Shown: in pieces, positions 1-5,262 of the stretch | How positions within the stretch are numbered: the stretch's first letter is position 1 | Layout: every line of letters starts with the position of its first letter | DNA from: Clostridia bacterium | GTDB taxonomy: Bacteria; Bacillota; Clostridia; Oscillospirales; CAG-272 | Reading direction: 5' to 3' | Length of the DNA stretch: 5,275 bases | Assembly (NCBI GenBank): GCA_017453085.1 | Contig: JAFTKV010000046.1 | Location: forward strand, 1-5,275 | Translations under genes and position numbers: made by a program | Notes under the pieces: model-generated | Told to the model about the DNA's origin: nothing | The model's input: only the letters and a program-made list of their open reading frames with translations | Database searches by the model: none

Positions 1-2
1 AC

Positions 3-111
3 CGAGGACGCGTGCGGCGATATACGTTTGCCACGGGCGGATATGGAATCCGCCCCTACGGTATGGGGAGACATCGAGGTGCGGCGAAAAGGGGGATTTC
101 CTCATCCGCCC
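3..111. repeat. Two degenerate tandem copies of an intergenic palindromic unit
   Basis: Each copy has CGAGG, then GTGCGGCGA, then an inverted repeat of the form GGGsGGAT-loop-ATCCGCCC. Copy 1 has CGAGG at 3-7, GTGCGGCGA at 12-20, and perfect arms GGGCGGAT (35-42) and ATCCGCCC (48-55) around a 5-nt loop. Copy 2 has CGAGG at 75-79, GTGCGGCGA at 79-87, and the imperfect arms GGGGGAT (91-97) and ATCCGCCC (104-111). Copy 1 is followed by CCCCTACGG. Elements of the type GTAGGGGCGGAT...ATCCGCCC are, from memory, common between genes in Clostridia genomes, so this is probably a dispersed REP/BIME-like element. It lies just past the 3' end of the uxaC operon. Neither hairpin has a T run on the minus strand, so it is not a classical terminator, although it could protect the mRNA 3' end. 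Confidence 0.5.
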
Positions 112-132
112 TGCGCTGCAACTGACGATGTC
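70..132. other. Long imperfect hairpin downstream of the uxaC operon
   Basis: Three nested helices can be read by eye. The outer helix is GACATCG (70-76) with CGATGTC (126-132), a perfect 7 bp. The middle helix is TGCGGCG (80-86) with CGCTGCA (114-120), 7 bp including one G-U pair when read on the plus strand. The inner helix is GGGGGAT (91-97) with ATCCGCCC (104-110), containing one mismatch. Internal loops are small. The structure begins 13 nt past the stop codon of the oxidoreductase gene on the minus strand. Pairing is slightly better on the plus strand. It may be an mRNA 3'-end structure, a folded repeat copy, or a small RNA; no promoter for it is visible. Confidence 0.4.
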
Positions 133-144
133 TTCTTGGGATGA

Positions 145-1335
145 TTAATCCCATTTGATCTTCCAGCGGGGGCTGATCTCGCCGGTGGGAAGGGCGGGGG
201 AGGGAGCGGCAGACATAGAGGATTTTGCCGCACGCTCGGAAAGATGGGCGTTGAATCGCTCCATATCCTCCGCAGAGAGGGGAAGAGTCACCTTCCGCCC
301 CTCCCAGGTGGAGAGGTAGGCGGCGTTGGCAAGGGAGAGCATGGCGATGCCTTCTCTGCCGTCGGCAACCAAGGGAGTGCCCGAAAGGATCGCTTCGGCA
401 AAGTCGGAGAGCACACCTGCGTGTGCACGCTCGGGAGCGGACTCACGGTATTCGGTGACGGTAGGCTTATGGTCGCAGGAGTTGGTCTTGGCGTTCTTGC
501 TGTACTCGGCGGCGGAGAAGCCGTTGTCATAGTGGCGGAGCACGCCCGATTCCAGCACGATCTTGCCCCGATCGCCTGCGATCTCCAGACGGTTGGTGCC
601 GGGAAATTCGCCCGTGGTGGTGATGAACTGAGCGGTGGCACCGTTTTCGTATTCCATCGTCAGGATGGCCTCATCCTCCACCTCGACGTTGTGATACTTG
701 CCCGACGTGCAGGTGGCGTAGAGCGAGTTGGGCATTCCGAAGATCCACTGCAGCAGATCCAGATTGTGGGGGGCTTGATTCAGGAGCACGCCGCCACCCT
801 CGCCGGAATAGGAGCCGCGCCAGTCGCCGCTCTGATAGTAGGCCTCGGTGCGGTACCAGCCGGTGATAATCCAGGTTAGCCGCTGGGGATTTCCCAGCGT
901 GCCGTTTTGCACCATCTCACGGGCTTTTTGGAAGAGCTCGCCGGTGCGCTGATTGTACATGATGCCGAAGACCTTGCCCGAGCGGTCGGCGGCAGCGTTC
1001 ATCTCGATAACGTCGGACACCCGCACGCCCGCGGGCTTTTCGGTGAGGACGTGGAGTCCTTTTTCAAAGGCGGCGATGGCCATAGGCGGATGGAAATAGT
1101 GGGGCGTGGCGATGAGCACGGCGTCGGCAAGGTCGGCTGCCAGCATCTCACCGTAATCGGCAAAGCGAGCCACTCGGGGAGCCCGTTCCTTGGTAAAATC
1201 CAGACGGTCGGGGCGGATATCGCAGACCGCCGTCAGCTCAACGCCCGAGACCTTGCCGCTCAGAATGTTCATTACGTGGCCGGTGCCCATATTGCCCAGT
1301 CCCACGATGGCCAGGCGCAGTTTGTTGGCAGACAT
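145..1335 (-). CDS. Gfo/Idh/MocA family NAD(P)-dependent oxidoreductase
   Basis: This 396-residue cytoplasmic protein is a sugar or sugar-derivative dehydrogenase of the Gfo/Idh/MocA family. The N-terminal Rossmann domain (about residues 6-125) carries the dinucleotide loop GLGNMG at 12-17. Asp39 sits at the end of the second strand (AVCDI), which favours NAD over NADP. The family EKP motif is at 99-101, with Lys100 the usual catalytic lysine. The substrate domain follows, with GGGVLLNQAPHNLD at 180-193, whose His190 and Asp193 fit the family active-site pattern. The C-terminus has a Ser/Ala/Pro-rich linker (about 369-386) before a PRWKIKWD ending. The gene starts 2 nt after the uxaC stop and has its own Shine-Dalgarno inside the end of uxaC, so the two are almost certainly co-transcribed and translationally coupled. 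The substrate is unknown. Context suggests a hexuronate-derived keto-sugar acid, but family members also act on inositols, glucosides and amino sugars. Confidence 0.9.
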   Translation of the reverse strand: MSANKLRLAIVGLGNMGTGHVMNILSGKVSGVELTAVCDIRPDRLDFTKERAPRVARFADYGEMLAADLADAVLIATPHYFHPPMAIAAFEKGLHVLTEKPAGVRVSDVIEMNAAADRSGKVFGIMYNQRTGELFQKAREMVQNGTLGNPQRLTWIITGWYRTEAYYQSGDWRGSYSGEGGGVLLNQAPHNLDLLQWIFGMPNSLYATCTSGKYHNVEVEDEAILTMEYENGATAQFITTTGEFPGTNRLEIAGDRGKIVLESGVLRHYDNGFSAAEYSKNAKTNSCDHKPTVTEYRESAPERAHAGVLSDFAEAILSGTPLVADGREGIAMLSLANAAYLSTWEGRKVTLPLSAEDMERFNAHLSERAAKSSMSAAPSPALPTGEISPRWKIKWD

Positions 1336-1337
1336 GA

Positions 1338-2702
1338 TTATACCTCCGGATAGAGCCGGCTTCGGATGTTTCGGTAGCAGATCTTCTCTGCAAGAGGGAG
1401 TGCCGCTTCGGCAGCAAACTCACCTCTGTCCACCATCTCACCGATGAAGGTGCAGAGGATGCGGCGGAAATAGTCGTGTCGGGTATAGGAAAGGAAGCTG
1501 CGGGAGTCGGTGAGCATACCGTAGAAGGAGGCGATCTGCCCCATCTCGGAGACCGATTGCATCACCCGACGGATGCCGCCGGTGTGATCCATGAACCACC
1601 ATGCGGCACCCACCTGCACTCCACGGAAGGAGCCGGCAACCGATACCATGGCATCCAGCATAGAGGGGTTGAGGGTGTAGAGCACGGTGTAGGGAAGTCC
1701 GTCGTTTGCCTCCATTGCGGCAAGGAGCTTCGACAGAGCGGTGGCGGGGATGGGATCGTCAATGCAGTCGCCGCCTGCGTCCACGCCGACGGTGGCAAAC
1801 AGGGTGGGGTTCACGTTCCGCTGGACGGCCAGGTGCAGCTGGGAGAGCAGGCCGTGCTCCTTGTACAGCTTGGAGAGATCGATCAGGGCACGGCTGAGGA
1901 AGGCGTCGAACTCGCGATCGGTGATCTCACCACCTGCGACGACCTTGGCGAAAGCGGCCTCTGCCTCCTCGGCGGTGCCGATGGAGGTGGGGAAGGCGGG
2001 GATGCCCAGGTCGGTGACGCGACAGCCGTTTTCCGTGAAGAAATCCAGCCGTGCCTTGGCGGCAGCGATCAGGGAAGAGTAGTCGGTGATGGCGATCCCT
2101 GCGGCTGTGGAGAGACGGGCAAGGTAGTCCTTGTAATCGGCGGCACGGCAGAGGAGCATCTTGTCGGGACGGTAGGAGGGAATCACCTTGCAGGGGAAGG
2201 TCTCGTCTGCGGCGATCTTCTGATGCCACTCCAGAGAGTCGGCGGGATCGTCGGTGGTGGCGATCAGTGCTACGTTGCTCATCTCGATGAGCTTGCGGGG
2301 GGAGAGGGAGCGTTCACGGATAGCTGCGGCGGCACGGTCGTAGATCTCGTCGGAGTTTTCGGGGGTGAGCTGCTCTTCGATGCCGAAATAAGCGGCCAGC
2401 TCCAGCTTGGTCCACAGATAAAGGGGATTGCCGGCGGCATACTCGATCGCCTTGGCGTAGGCACGGAGCTTTTCCTTCGGCGAGGCGTCTCCGGTGATAT
2501 ATTTCTCCTCGATGCCGCTCTGCCGCATCAGACGCCACTTGTAGTGGTCACCGGCCAGCCAGAGGGAGGTAAGGTCGGCAGCGGGCAGATCCTCGTAGAT
2601 CTCACGGGGGGAGAGATGGCAATGGTAGTCGTAAATGGGCAGATCCCGAACGGCGGCGTAAAGCGCGTGTGCGGTTTCTCCGCAAAGCAACAGGTTGTTC
2701 AT
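1338..2702 (-). CDS. uxaC: Glucuronate/galacturonate (uronate) isomerase UxaC
   Basis: UxaC isomerises D-glucuronate to D-fructuronate and D-galacturonate to D-tagaturonate, the first cytoplasmic step of hexuronate catabolism. The 454-residue protein fits the family (E. coli 470). It is an amidohydrolase-superfamily barrel. Visible hallmarks are DYHCHL at 25-30 (metal-binding His27 and His29), GDHYKWR at 51-57, TTDDP at 149-153, SYRPD at 176-180 and LTDSRSFLSYTRHDYFRRI from 397. Compared with the E. coli protein as I remember it, about 7 residues are missing before the GAAWWF segment, a loop difference. The open frame extends upstream to a TTG at 2786, but that codon is the -35 box of the promoter, so the long form is excluded. 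Of the two close ATGs, 2708 and 2702, the second is preferred because it lies 7 nt from AGGAAG. The gene is first in its operon and divergent from the solute-binding protein gene. Confidence 0.96.
   Translation of the reverse strand: MNNLLLCGETAHALYAAVRDLPIYDYHCHLSPREIYEDLPAADLTSLWLAGDHYKWRLMRQSGIEEKYITGDASPKEKLRAYAKAIEYAAGNPLYLWTKLELAAYFGIEEQLTPENSDEIYDRAAAAIRERSLSPRKLIEMSNVALIATTDDPADSLEWHQKIAADETFPCKVIPSYRPDKMLLCRAADYKDYLARLSTAAGIAITDYSSLIAAAKARLDFFTENGCRVTDLGIPAFPTSIGTAEEAEAAFAKVVAGGEITDREFDAFLSRALIDLSKLYKEHGLLSQLHLAVQRNVNPTLFATVGVDAGGDCIDDPIPATALSKLLAAMEANDGLPYTVLYTLNPSMLDAMVSVAGSFRGVQVGAAWWFMDHTGGIRRVMQSVSEMGQIASFYGMLTDSRSFLSYTRHDYFRRILCTFIGEMVDRGEFAAEAALPLAEKICYRNIRSRLYPEV
1343..1347 (-). 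promoter_or_regulatory. Shine-Dalgarno of the oxidoreductase gene
   Basis: GGAGG on the minus strand lies inside the last codons of uxaC, 7 nt before the ATG at 1335-1333. This full-strength site supports that start and independent re-initiation at the 2-nt gene junction. Confidence 0.85.
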
Positions 2703-2710
2703 GGTCATAC

Positions 2711-2717
2711 TTCCTTT
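2711..2717 (-). promoter_or_regulatory. Shine-Dalgarno of uxaC
   Basis: On the minus strand, AAAGGAA is followed by GT and then ATGACCATG. Spacing to the first ATG (2708) is only 2 nt, while spacing to the second (2702) is about 8 nt. This decides for the start MNNLL at 2702. Confidence 0.75.
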
Positions 2718-2757
2718 CGTGTACGCACAGTCACAGGTCGCATACTGAATTACCATC

Positions 2758-2786
2758 ATTTTAGCACATTGATCCCCTGCTGTCAA
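2758..2786 (-). promoter_or_regulatory. Sigma-A promoter of the uxaC operon
   Basis: On the minus strand there is a perfect -35 TTGACA (2786-2781), a 17-nt spacer ending in the extended element TGC, and a -10 TAAAAT (2763-2758). Transcription should begin near 2751, giving a leader of roughly 50 nt. The promoter sits inside the upstream extension of the uxaC reading frame, showing that the extension is not translated. Confidence 0.85.
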
Positions 2787-2826
2787 CCAAAGAAGCGAAA
2801 AAGCCGTTGGATTTTTGAATAAAATG

Positions 2827-2842
2827 CGGTTGTACGGTTGTA
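2827..2842 (+). repeat. Perfect tandem 8-bp repeat CGGTTGTA x2
   Basis: CGGTTGTA at 2827-2834 is followed directly by an identical copy at 2835-2842. It lies between the two divergent promoters, 28 nt upstream of the rightward -35 and 40 nt from the leftward -35. That is a typical place for an activator site recognising direct repeats. Confidence 0.55.
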
Positions 2843-2870
2843 AAAAAGAATAGACCTGTCGGCAGCCTTA

Positions 2871-2898
2871 TTGACAAATCGGGAGTCAATGCTATAAT
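2871..2898 (+). promoter_or_regulatory. Sigma-A promoter of the solute-binding protein gene
   Basis: A perfect -35 TTGACA (2871-2876), a 16-nt spacer, an extended TG at 2890-2891 and a perfect -10 TATAAT (2893-2898) are present. Transcription should start near 2905, giving a leader of about 72 nt. The -35 is half of an inverted repeat TTGAC-N9-GTCAA (2871-2889), so a repressor could bind over it. Confidence 0.88.
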
Positions 2899-2963
2899 AA
2901 AAAAGATGATATAGTGAGAGGTCTGCCGTTTGACAAGCCGCACTGTATAGACGATTATTTTGA

Positions 2964-2969
2964 AAGGAA
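2964..2969 (+). promoter_or_regulatory. Shine-Dalgarno of the solute-binding protein gene
   Basis: AAGGAA lies 7 nt before the ATG at 2977. It selects this ATG over the upstream in-frame codon at 2914, which would put about 21 charged or polar residues in front of the signal peptide. Confidence 0.8.
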
Positions 2970-2976
2970 CCAGAAA

Positions 2977-4485
2977 ATGAGAAAGAAACTTACTGCACTT
3001 TTCCTTTGCTTGTCGATGGGACTGACTCCCGTGCTGCTGGCATCCTGTGCGGCCGAGAACGATCAGCCGCGAGAGACTGTGAATCTGCAAAACGGCGATC
3101 CGAATGCAGAATACAACCTCACCGACCTGCCCAAGGTGGATATGGGCGGCACGACCATCGGCTTCTGCATTGCCGAAACCGACGGCGACGGCTTCCACCT
3201 GCGCTCCATCCGCTCCGATGACGAGGAGAGCGAGGACACGGTTGATATTGCGGTCAGAGAGCGCAACGCCAAGATCGAAGCTTACTTCAACTGCTTTATT
3301 GAGGTAGTGGACTACATCCCCGGCGGTCTGAACAAGACTATCCAGAGCCAGCTTTTGGCAGGCGTTCCCGAATACGACATTCTGGGTGCCCGTCAGTACG
3401 ACGACGTTCAGCTGGCACTGCGCGGCATCGTGTACGACCTGAGCAAGCTGGAGGCAGACTATCCCGAGGCAGCAGGCTATATGAATCTGGATGCCCCCTA
3501 CTGGCCCCAGACCTATAACGACGGTCTGCAGGTGGGCAACGGCCGTTACTGGGTGACCGGTGACCTGTGTCTGCGTTACTCCGGCGGCTACTACTGCTAC
3601 TTCGTCAACCACACCCTGTACAATGAGCTGCTGATGGACGACTACGGCAACGTTTACGATCTGGTCCGTACCGGCAAATGGTCGCTGGATCTGCTGACTC
3701 AGATGTCTTCCGCTTGCTGGGAGGATACCGACGGTGACGACAAGACCAGTACCGGCGACCGACTGGCCATCGCACAGCCCGTGCACGACAACACCAACGG
3801 TCTGGCAGTCTCCTCCGGCGTTATGTTCTCCTACCGTCACCCGGACGGCAGCATCGAGCTGACCTTCCATACGGGTAATAACCAGCTGATCTCCTTCATG
3901 GAGAAGTTCTATAACCTGCTGTCTACCCAGGGCGTTCACGATTACGGTGACAATATGCCCGGCGCACTGATGAAGTTTGCGGCCAGCGAGGCTGTGTTTG
4001 CAGGCGGCCGTCTGAATCAGGCGGAGCTGTATCTGCAGGAAATGGAGGATAACTACGGTATCCTGCCCAATCCTAAGCTGAACGAAGCGCAGACGACCTA
4101 CTATTCTTCCATCCACGACGGCGTTTCTCTCTACGGCATCAACAACGCCAGCGAGCAGATCCCTTACGCGGCTCTGGTTCTGGAAGCAATGGAGATGGAA
4201 TCCCGTAAGACCGTTCGCCCCGTATACTTTGACTCTGCCGTGAAGATCAAGTACTCCCGCGGCGGCGACGATGCCGATATGATCAACCTGATGGACAGCA
4301 CCGCATACTCCGACTTCGTGTACGTATGGCAGTTCTCTAAGGAGATGAACGGCATGGGCGGCTGGCTGAGAAACAACATTTCTGCCAAGGGCTCCACTGC
4401 GCTCAGACGTGTGCAGGATTCCTGGAGAACCGGTCTCACGGAGATCATGACGGGTATCGAAAAGCTGGAAAATGCTTCCGAATAA
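2977..4485 (+). CDS. Extracellular solute-binding lipoprotein of a sugar-type ABC transporter
   Basis: This 502-residue protein is a membrane-anchored binding protein that captures a solute, probably a carbohydrate, for ABC import. The N-terminus is a lipoprotein signal peptide: MRKK, a hydrophobic stretch, and lipobox LASC with Cys24 as the lipidated residue. An acidic linker follows. Family-like features include the segment FVNHTLYNELLMDDYG from residue 209, GKW at 233-235, and an EF-hand-like acidic loop DTDGDDKTSTGD at 250-261 that matches the Ca-binding loop found in many Clostridia sugar-binding proteins. Aromatic-rich stretches (Trp/Tyr) suit stacking against sugar rings. The gene has its own promoter and is closed by a terminator 31 nt after the stop, with no permease or ATPase genes beside it. 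It is transcribed divergently from uxaC, which makes a uronate or uronate-containing oligosaccharide a reasonable but unproven ligand. The family assignment rests on architecture and remembered motifs. Confidence 0.85.
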   Translation: MRKKLTALFLCLSMGLTPVLLASCAAENDQPRETVNLQNGDPNAEYNLTDLPKVDMGGTTIGFCIAETDGDGFHLRSIRSDDEESEDTVDIAVRERNAKIEAYFNCFIEVVDYIPGGLNKTIQSQLLAGVPEYDILGARQYDDVQLALRGIVYDLSKLEADYPEAAGYMNLDAPYWPQTYNDGLQVGNGRYWVTGDLCLRYSGGYYCYFVNHTLYNELLMDDYGNVYDLVRTGKWSLDLLTQMSSACWEDTDGDDKTSTGDRLAIAQPVHDNTNGLAVSSGVMFSYRHPDGSIELTFHTGNNQLISFMEKFYNLLSTQGVHDYGDNMPGALMKFAASEAVFAGGRLNQAELYLQEMEDNYGILPNPKLNEAQTTYYSSIHDGVSLYGINNASEQIPYAALVLEAMEMESRKTVRPVYFDSAVKIKYSRGGDDADMINLMDSTAYSDFVYVWQFSKEMNGMGGWLRNNISAKGSTALRRVQDSWRTGLTEIMTGIEKLENASE

Positions 4486-4516
4486 TCCTTTCTTGCTATC
4501 AAACAAAAATATTTTC

Positions 4517-4547
4517 AAAAAACGATCGGTATTTCCGATCGTTTTTT
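4517..4547 (+). terminator. Intrinsic terminator after the solute-binding protein gene
   Basis: A perfect 13-bp stem has arms AAAAAACGATCGG (4517-4529) and CCGATCGTTTTTT (4535-4547) around a TATTT loop. It ends in a run of six T and starts 31 nt after the stop codon. The mirrored A run would also allow termination from the other strand. It isolates the binding-protein gene from the phosphoribosyltransferase gene. Confidence 0.95.
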
Positions 4548-4615
4548 CGTTCGGAAAAGGGAAAACAAGAAAATCTGTGAAAAATGTAAATAATGTAGAA
4601 ATTTTCAATTGCCTC

Positions 4616-4643
4616 TTGACAAACAGGAGTTTTATGCTATAAT
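4616..4643 (+). promoter_or_regulatory. Sigma-A promoter of the phosphoribosyltransferase gene
   Basis: TTGACA (4616-4621), a 16-nt spacer, an extended TG (4635-4636) and TATAAT (4638-4643) are present, preceded by an AT-rich stretch like an UP element. Transcription should start near 4650, about 30 nt before the ATG. The 3' half (ATGCTATAAT) is identical to that of the binding-protein promoter. Confidence 0.88.
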
Positions 4644-4668
4644 ATTTAATAAGAATACCTTCCGATTC

Positions 4669-4673
4669 AGAGG
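4669..4673 (+). promoter_or_regulatory. Shine-Dalgarno of the phosphoribosyltransferase gene
   Basis: AGAGG sits 7 nt before the ATG at 4681. The frame is open back to a TTG at 4609, but that extension contains the whole promoter, so 4681 is the start. Confidence 0.75.
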
Positions 4674-4680
4674 TTCATTT

Positions 4681-5196
4681 ATGAAATATTACGAGATGCG
4701 GGTGGCGGGGCTTCCTCGAAAGCTGCCTATTTGCCCGCTAAACGACAAGCTTTCCATCGCCGGATTCGTGATCTTTGGCGATCAGGAGCTCACCGTTGCC
4801 TGTGCACGCGACCTGCTGGAAAAGGCTCCGGACTACGATTATCTGATCACGGCAGAGGCTAAGGGAATCCCGCTCGCTCACGAAATGGCGCGGCAGAGAG
4901 GGGACGGACGCTATCTGGTGGCCCGCAAGGCGACCAAACTGTATATGACTGACGTGGTCGGTGTAGAGGTTCGCTCCATCACCACCGACCGTGTGCAGCA
5001 CCTGTACATCGACGGCGAAGACGCCGCTTTGATGAAGGGAAAGAAGATCCTCGTGGTGGACGACGTGATCTCCACCGGCGAAAGCCTGCACGCAGTGGAA
5101 ACGCTGGTGGAAGCGGCAGGCGGTATCATCTGCGGCAGAATGGCAATCCTCGCAGAAGTGGAAGCGTCCGACCGGGACGATATTCTATATATGTAA
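4681..5196 (+). CDS. Purine-type phosphoribosyltransferase (adenine/xanthine PRTase-like), C-terminally shortened
   Basis: The encoded 171-residue cytoplasmic protein is a type I phosphoribosyltransferase, which transfers ribose 5-phosphate from PRPP to a nucleobase, most likely a purine in salvage. The PRPP-binding motif is ILVVDDVISTGES at 123-135, with the paired acids Asp127-Asp128 and the TGES phosphate loop. TAEAKG at 58-62 resembles the EARG segment of adenine PRTases, and ARKATK at 81-86 resembles the corresponding loop of adenine and xanthine enzymes. The flexible loop lies at about 90-110. The protein ends at ILYM where relatives, from memory, continue for about 14 residues with a KLPLF-type tail. 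That tail is encoded in frame after the TAA, so the gene appears recently truncated. The active-site core is intact and the enzyme may still work. The base specificity (adenine, xanthine or another purine) cannot be decided here, so no symbol is given. Confidence 0.85.
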   Translation: MKYYEMRVAGLPRKLPICPLNDKLSIAGFVIFGDQELTVACARDLLEKAPDYDYLITAEAKGIPLAHEMARQRGDGRYLVARKATKLYMTDVVGVEVRSITTDRVQHLYIDGEDAALMKGKKILVVDDVISTGESLHAVETLVEAAGGIICGRMAILAEVEASDRDDILYM

Positions 5197-5238
5197 AAGC
5201 TTCCGCTGTTCACCCCCTACGGCACGCCTCTTGACTGA
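5197..5238 (+). pseudogene. Detached C-terminal tail of the phosphoribosyltransferase, after an in-frame TAA
   Basis: Directly after the TAA at 5194-5196 the same frame reads KLPLFTPYGTPLD and then stops at TGA (5236-5238). The sequence is a plausible family C-terminus; related PRTases as I remember them carry an acidic residue followed by a KLPLF-like segment near the end. A single G-to-T change of a GAA codon to TAA would explain the break. The intact protein would have had about 185 residues. Confidence 0.6.
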
Positions 5239-5248
5239 TTCGGGAAGC

Positions 5249-5262
5249 ACCGATTGATCGGT
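5249..5262. repeat. Short dyad ACCGAT-TG-ATCGGT
   Basis: This perfect 6-bp inverted repeat has a 2-nt centre and lies 10 nt after the downstream TGA. There is no following T run within the remaining 13 nt, so it is not a convincing terminator. It could be an operator for a gene beyond the window edge, or chance. Confidence 0.35.

Larger units (their letters stand above)
2703..2976. promoter_or_regulatory. Divergent control region with short repeated motifs
   Basis: This 274-bp non-coding stretch separates uxaC from the solute-binding protein gene and contains both promoters. A GACCT-centred motif occurs three times: GCGACCTGTGA on the minus strand at 2741-2731 (just inside the uxaC transcript), TAGACCTGTCG on the plus strand at 2851-2861 (upstream of the rightward -35), and CAGACCTCTCA on the minus strand at 2925-2915 (just inside the rightward transcript). 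Copies two and three are inverted about the rightward promoter, and CGGCAG (2860-2865) is mirrored by CTGCCG (2923-2928). The positions fit operator sites, but no regulator gene is in the window and the motif matches no operator I recognise. Confidence 0.35.

Noticed and set aside
35..55. Rho-independent terminator for the uxaC operon
   Set aside because: The stem is strong, but no T run follows on the minus strand, and it lies about 90 nt past the stop. It is better described as a palindromic repeat.
244..1353. Plus-strand open frames opposite the oxidoreductase gene
   Set aside because: They are antisense shadows in register with the Gfo/Idh gene and have no ribosome site or family motifs.
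2703..2786. 28-residue N-terminal extension of UxaC from a TTG at 2786
   Set aside because: The TTG is the first codon of the -35 box and the extension contains the -10 and transcription start. UxaC homology begins after the ATG at 2702.
1476..2822. 448-codon open frame on the plus strand opposite uxaC
   Set aside because: This is the same register effect. The product is Gly/Val-rich without domain features, while the minus strand encodes a clear UxaC with catalytic motifs.
2761..4608. 615-codon open frame on the minus strand opposite the solute-binding protein gene
   Set aside because: It is codon-for-codon in register with the real gene, so it stays open simply because that gene uses no TTA, CTA or TCA codons. 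The translation has no recognisable domain and crosses the terminator and both promoters.
4609..4680. 24-residue N-terminal extension of the phosphoribosyltransferase
   Set aside because: It contains the entire promoter, and a good Shine-Dalgarno precedes the ATG at 4681.
5194..5196. TAA reassigned to an amino acid
   Set aside because: The other three genes in the window also end in TAA at sensible family lengths.
5213..5222. CCCCTACGG shared with 53-61, suggesting a repeat copy after the phosphoribosyltransferase
   Set aside because: Only 9 bp match, no hairpin arms accompany it, and the sequence is better explained as the in-frame C-terminal tail (Thr-Pro-Tyr-Gly).
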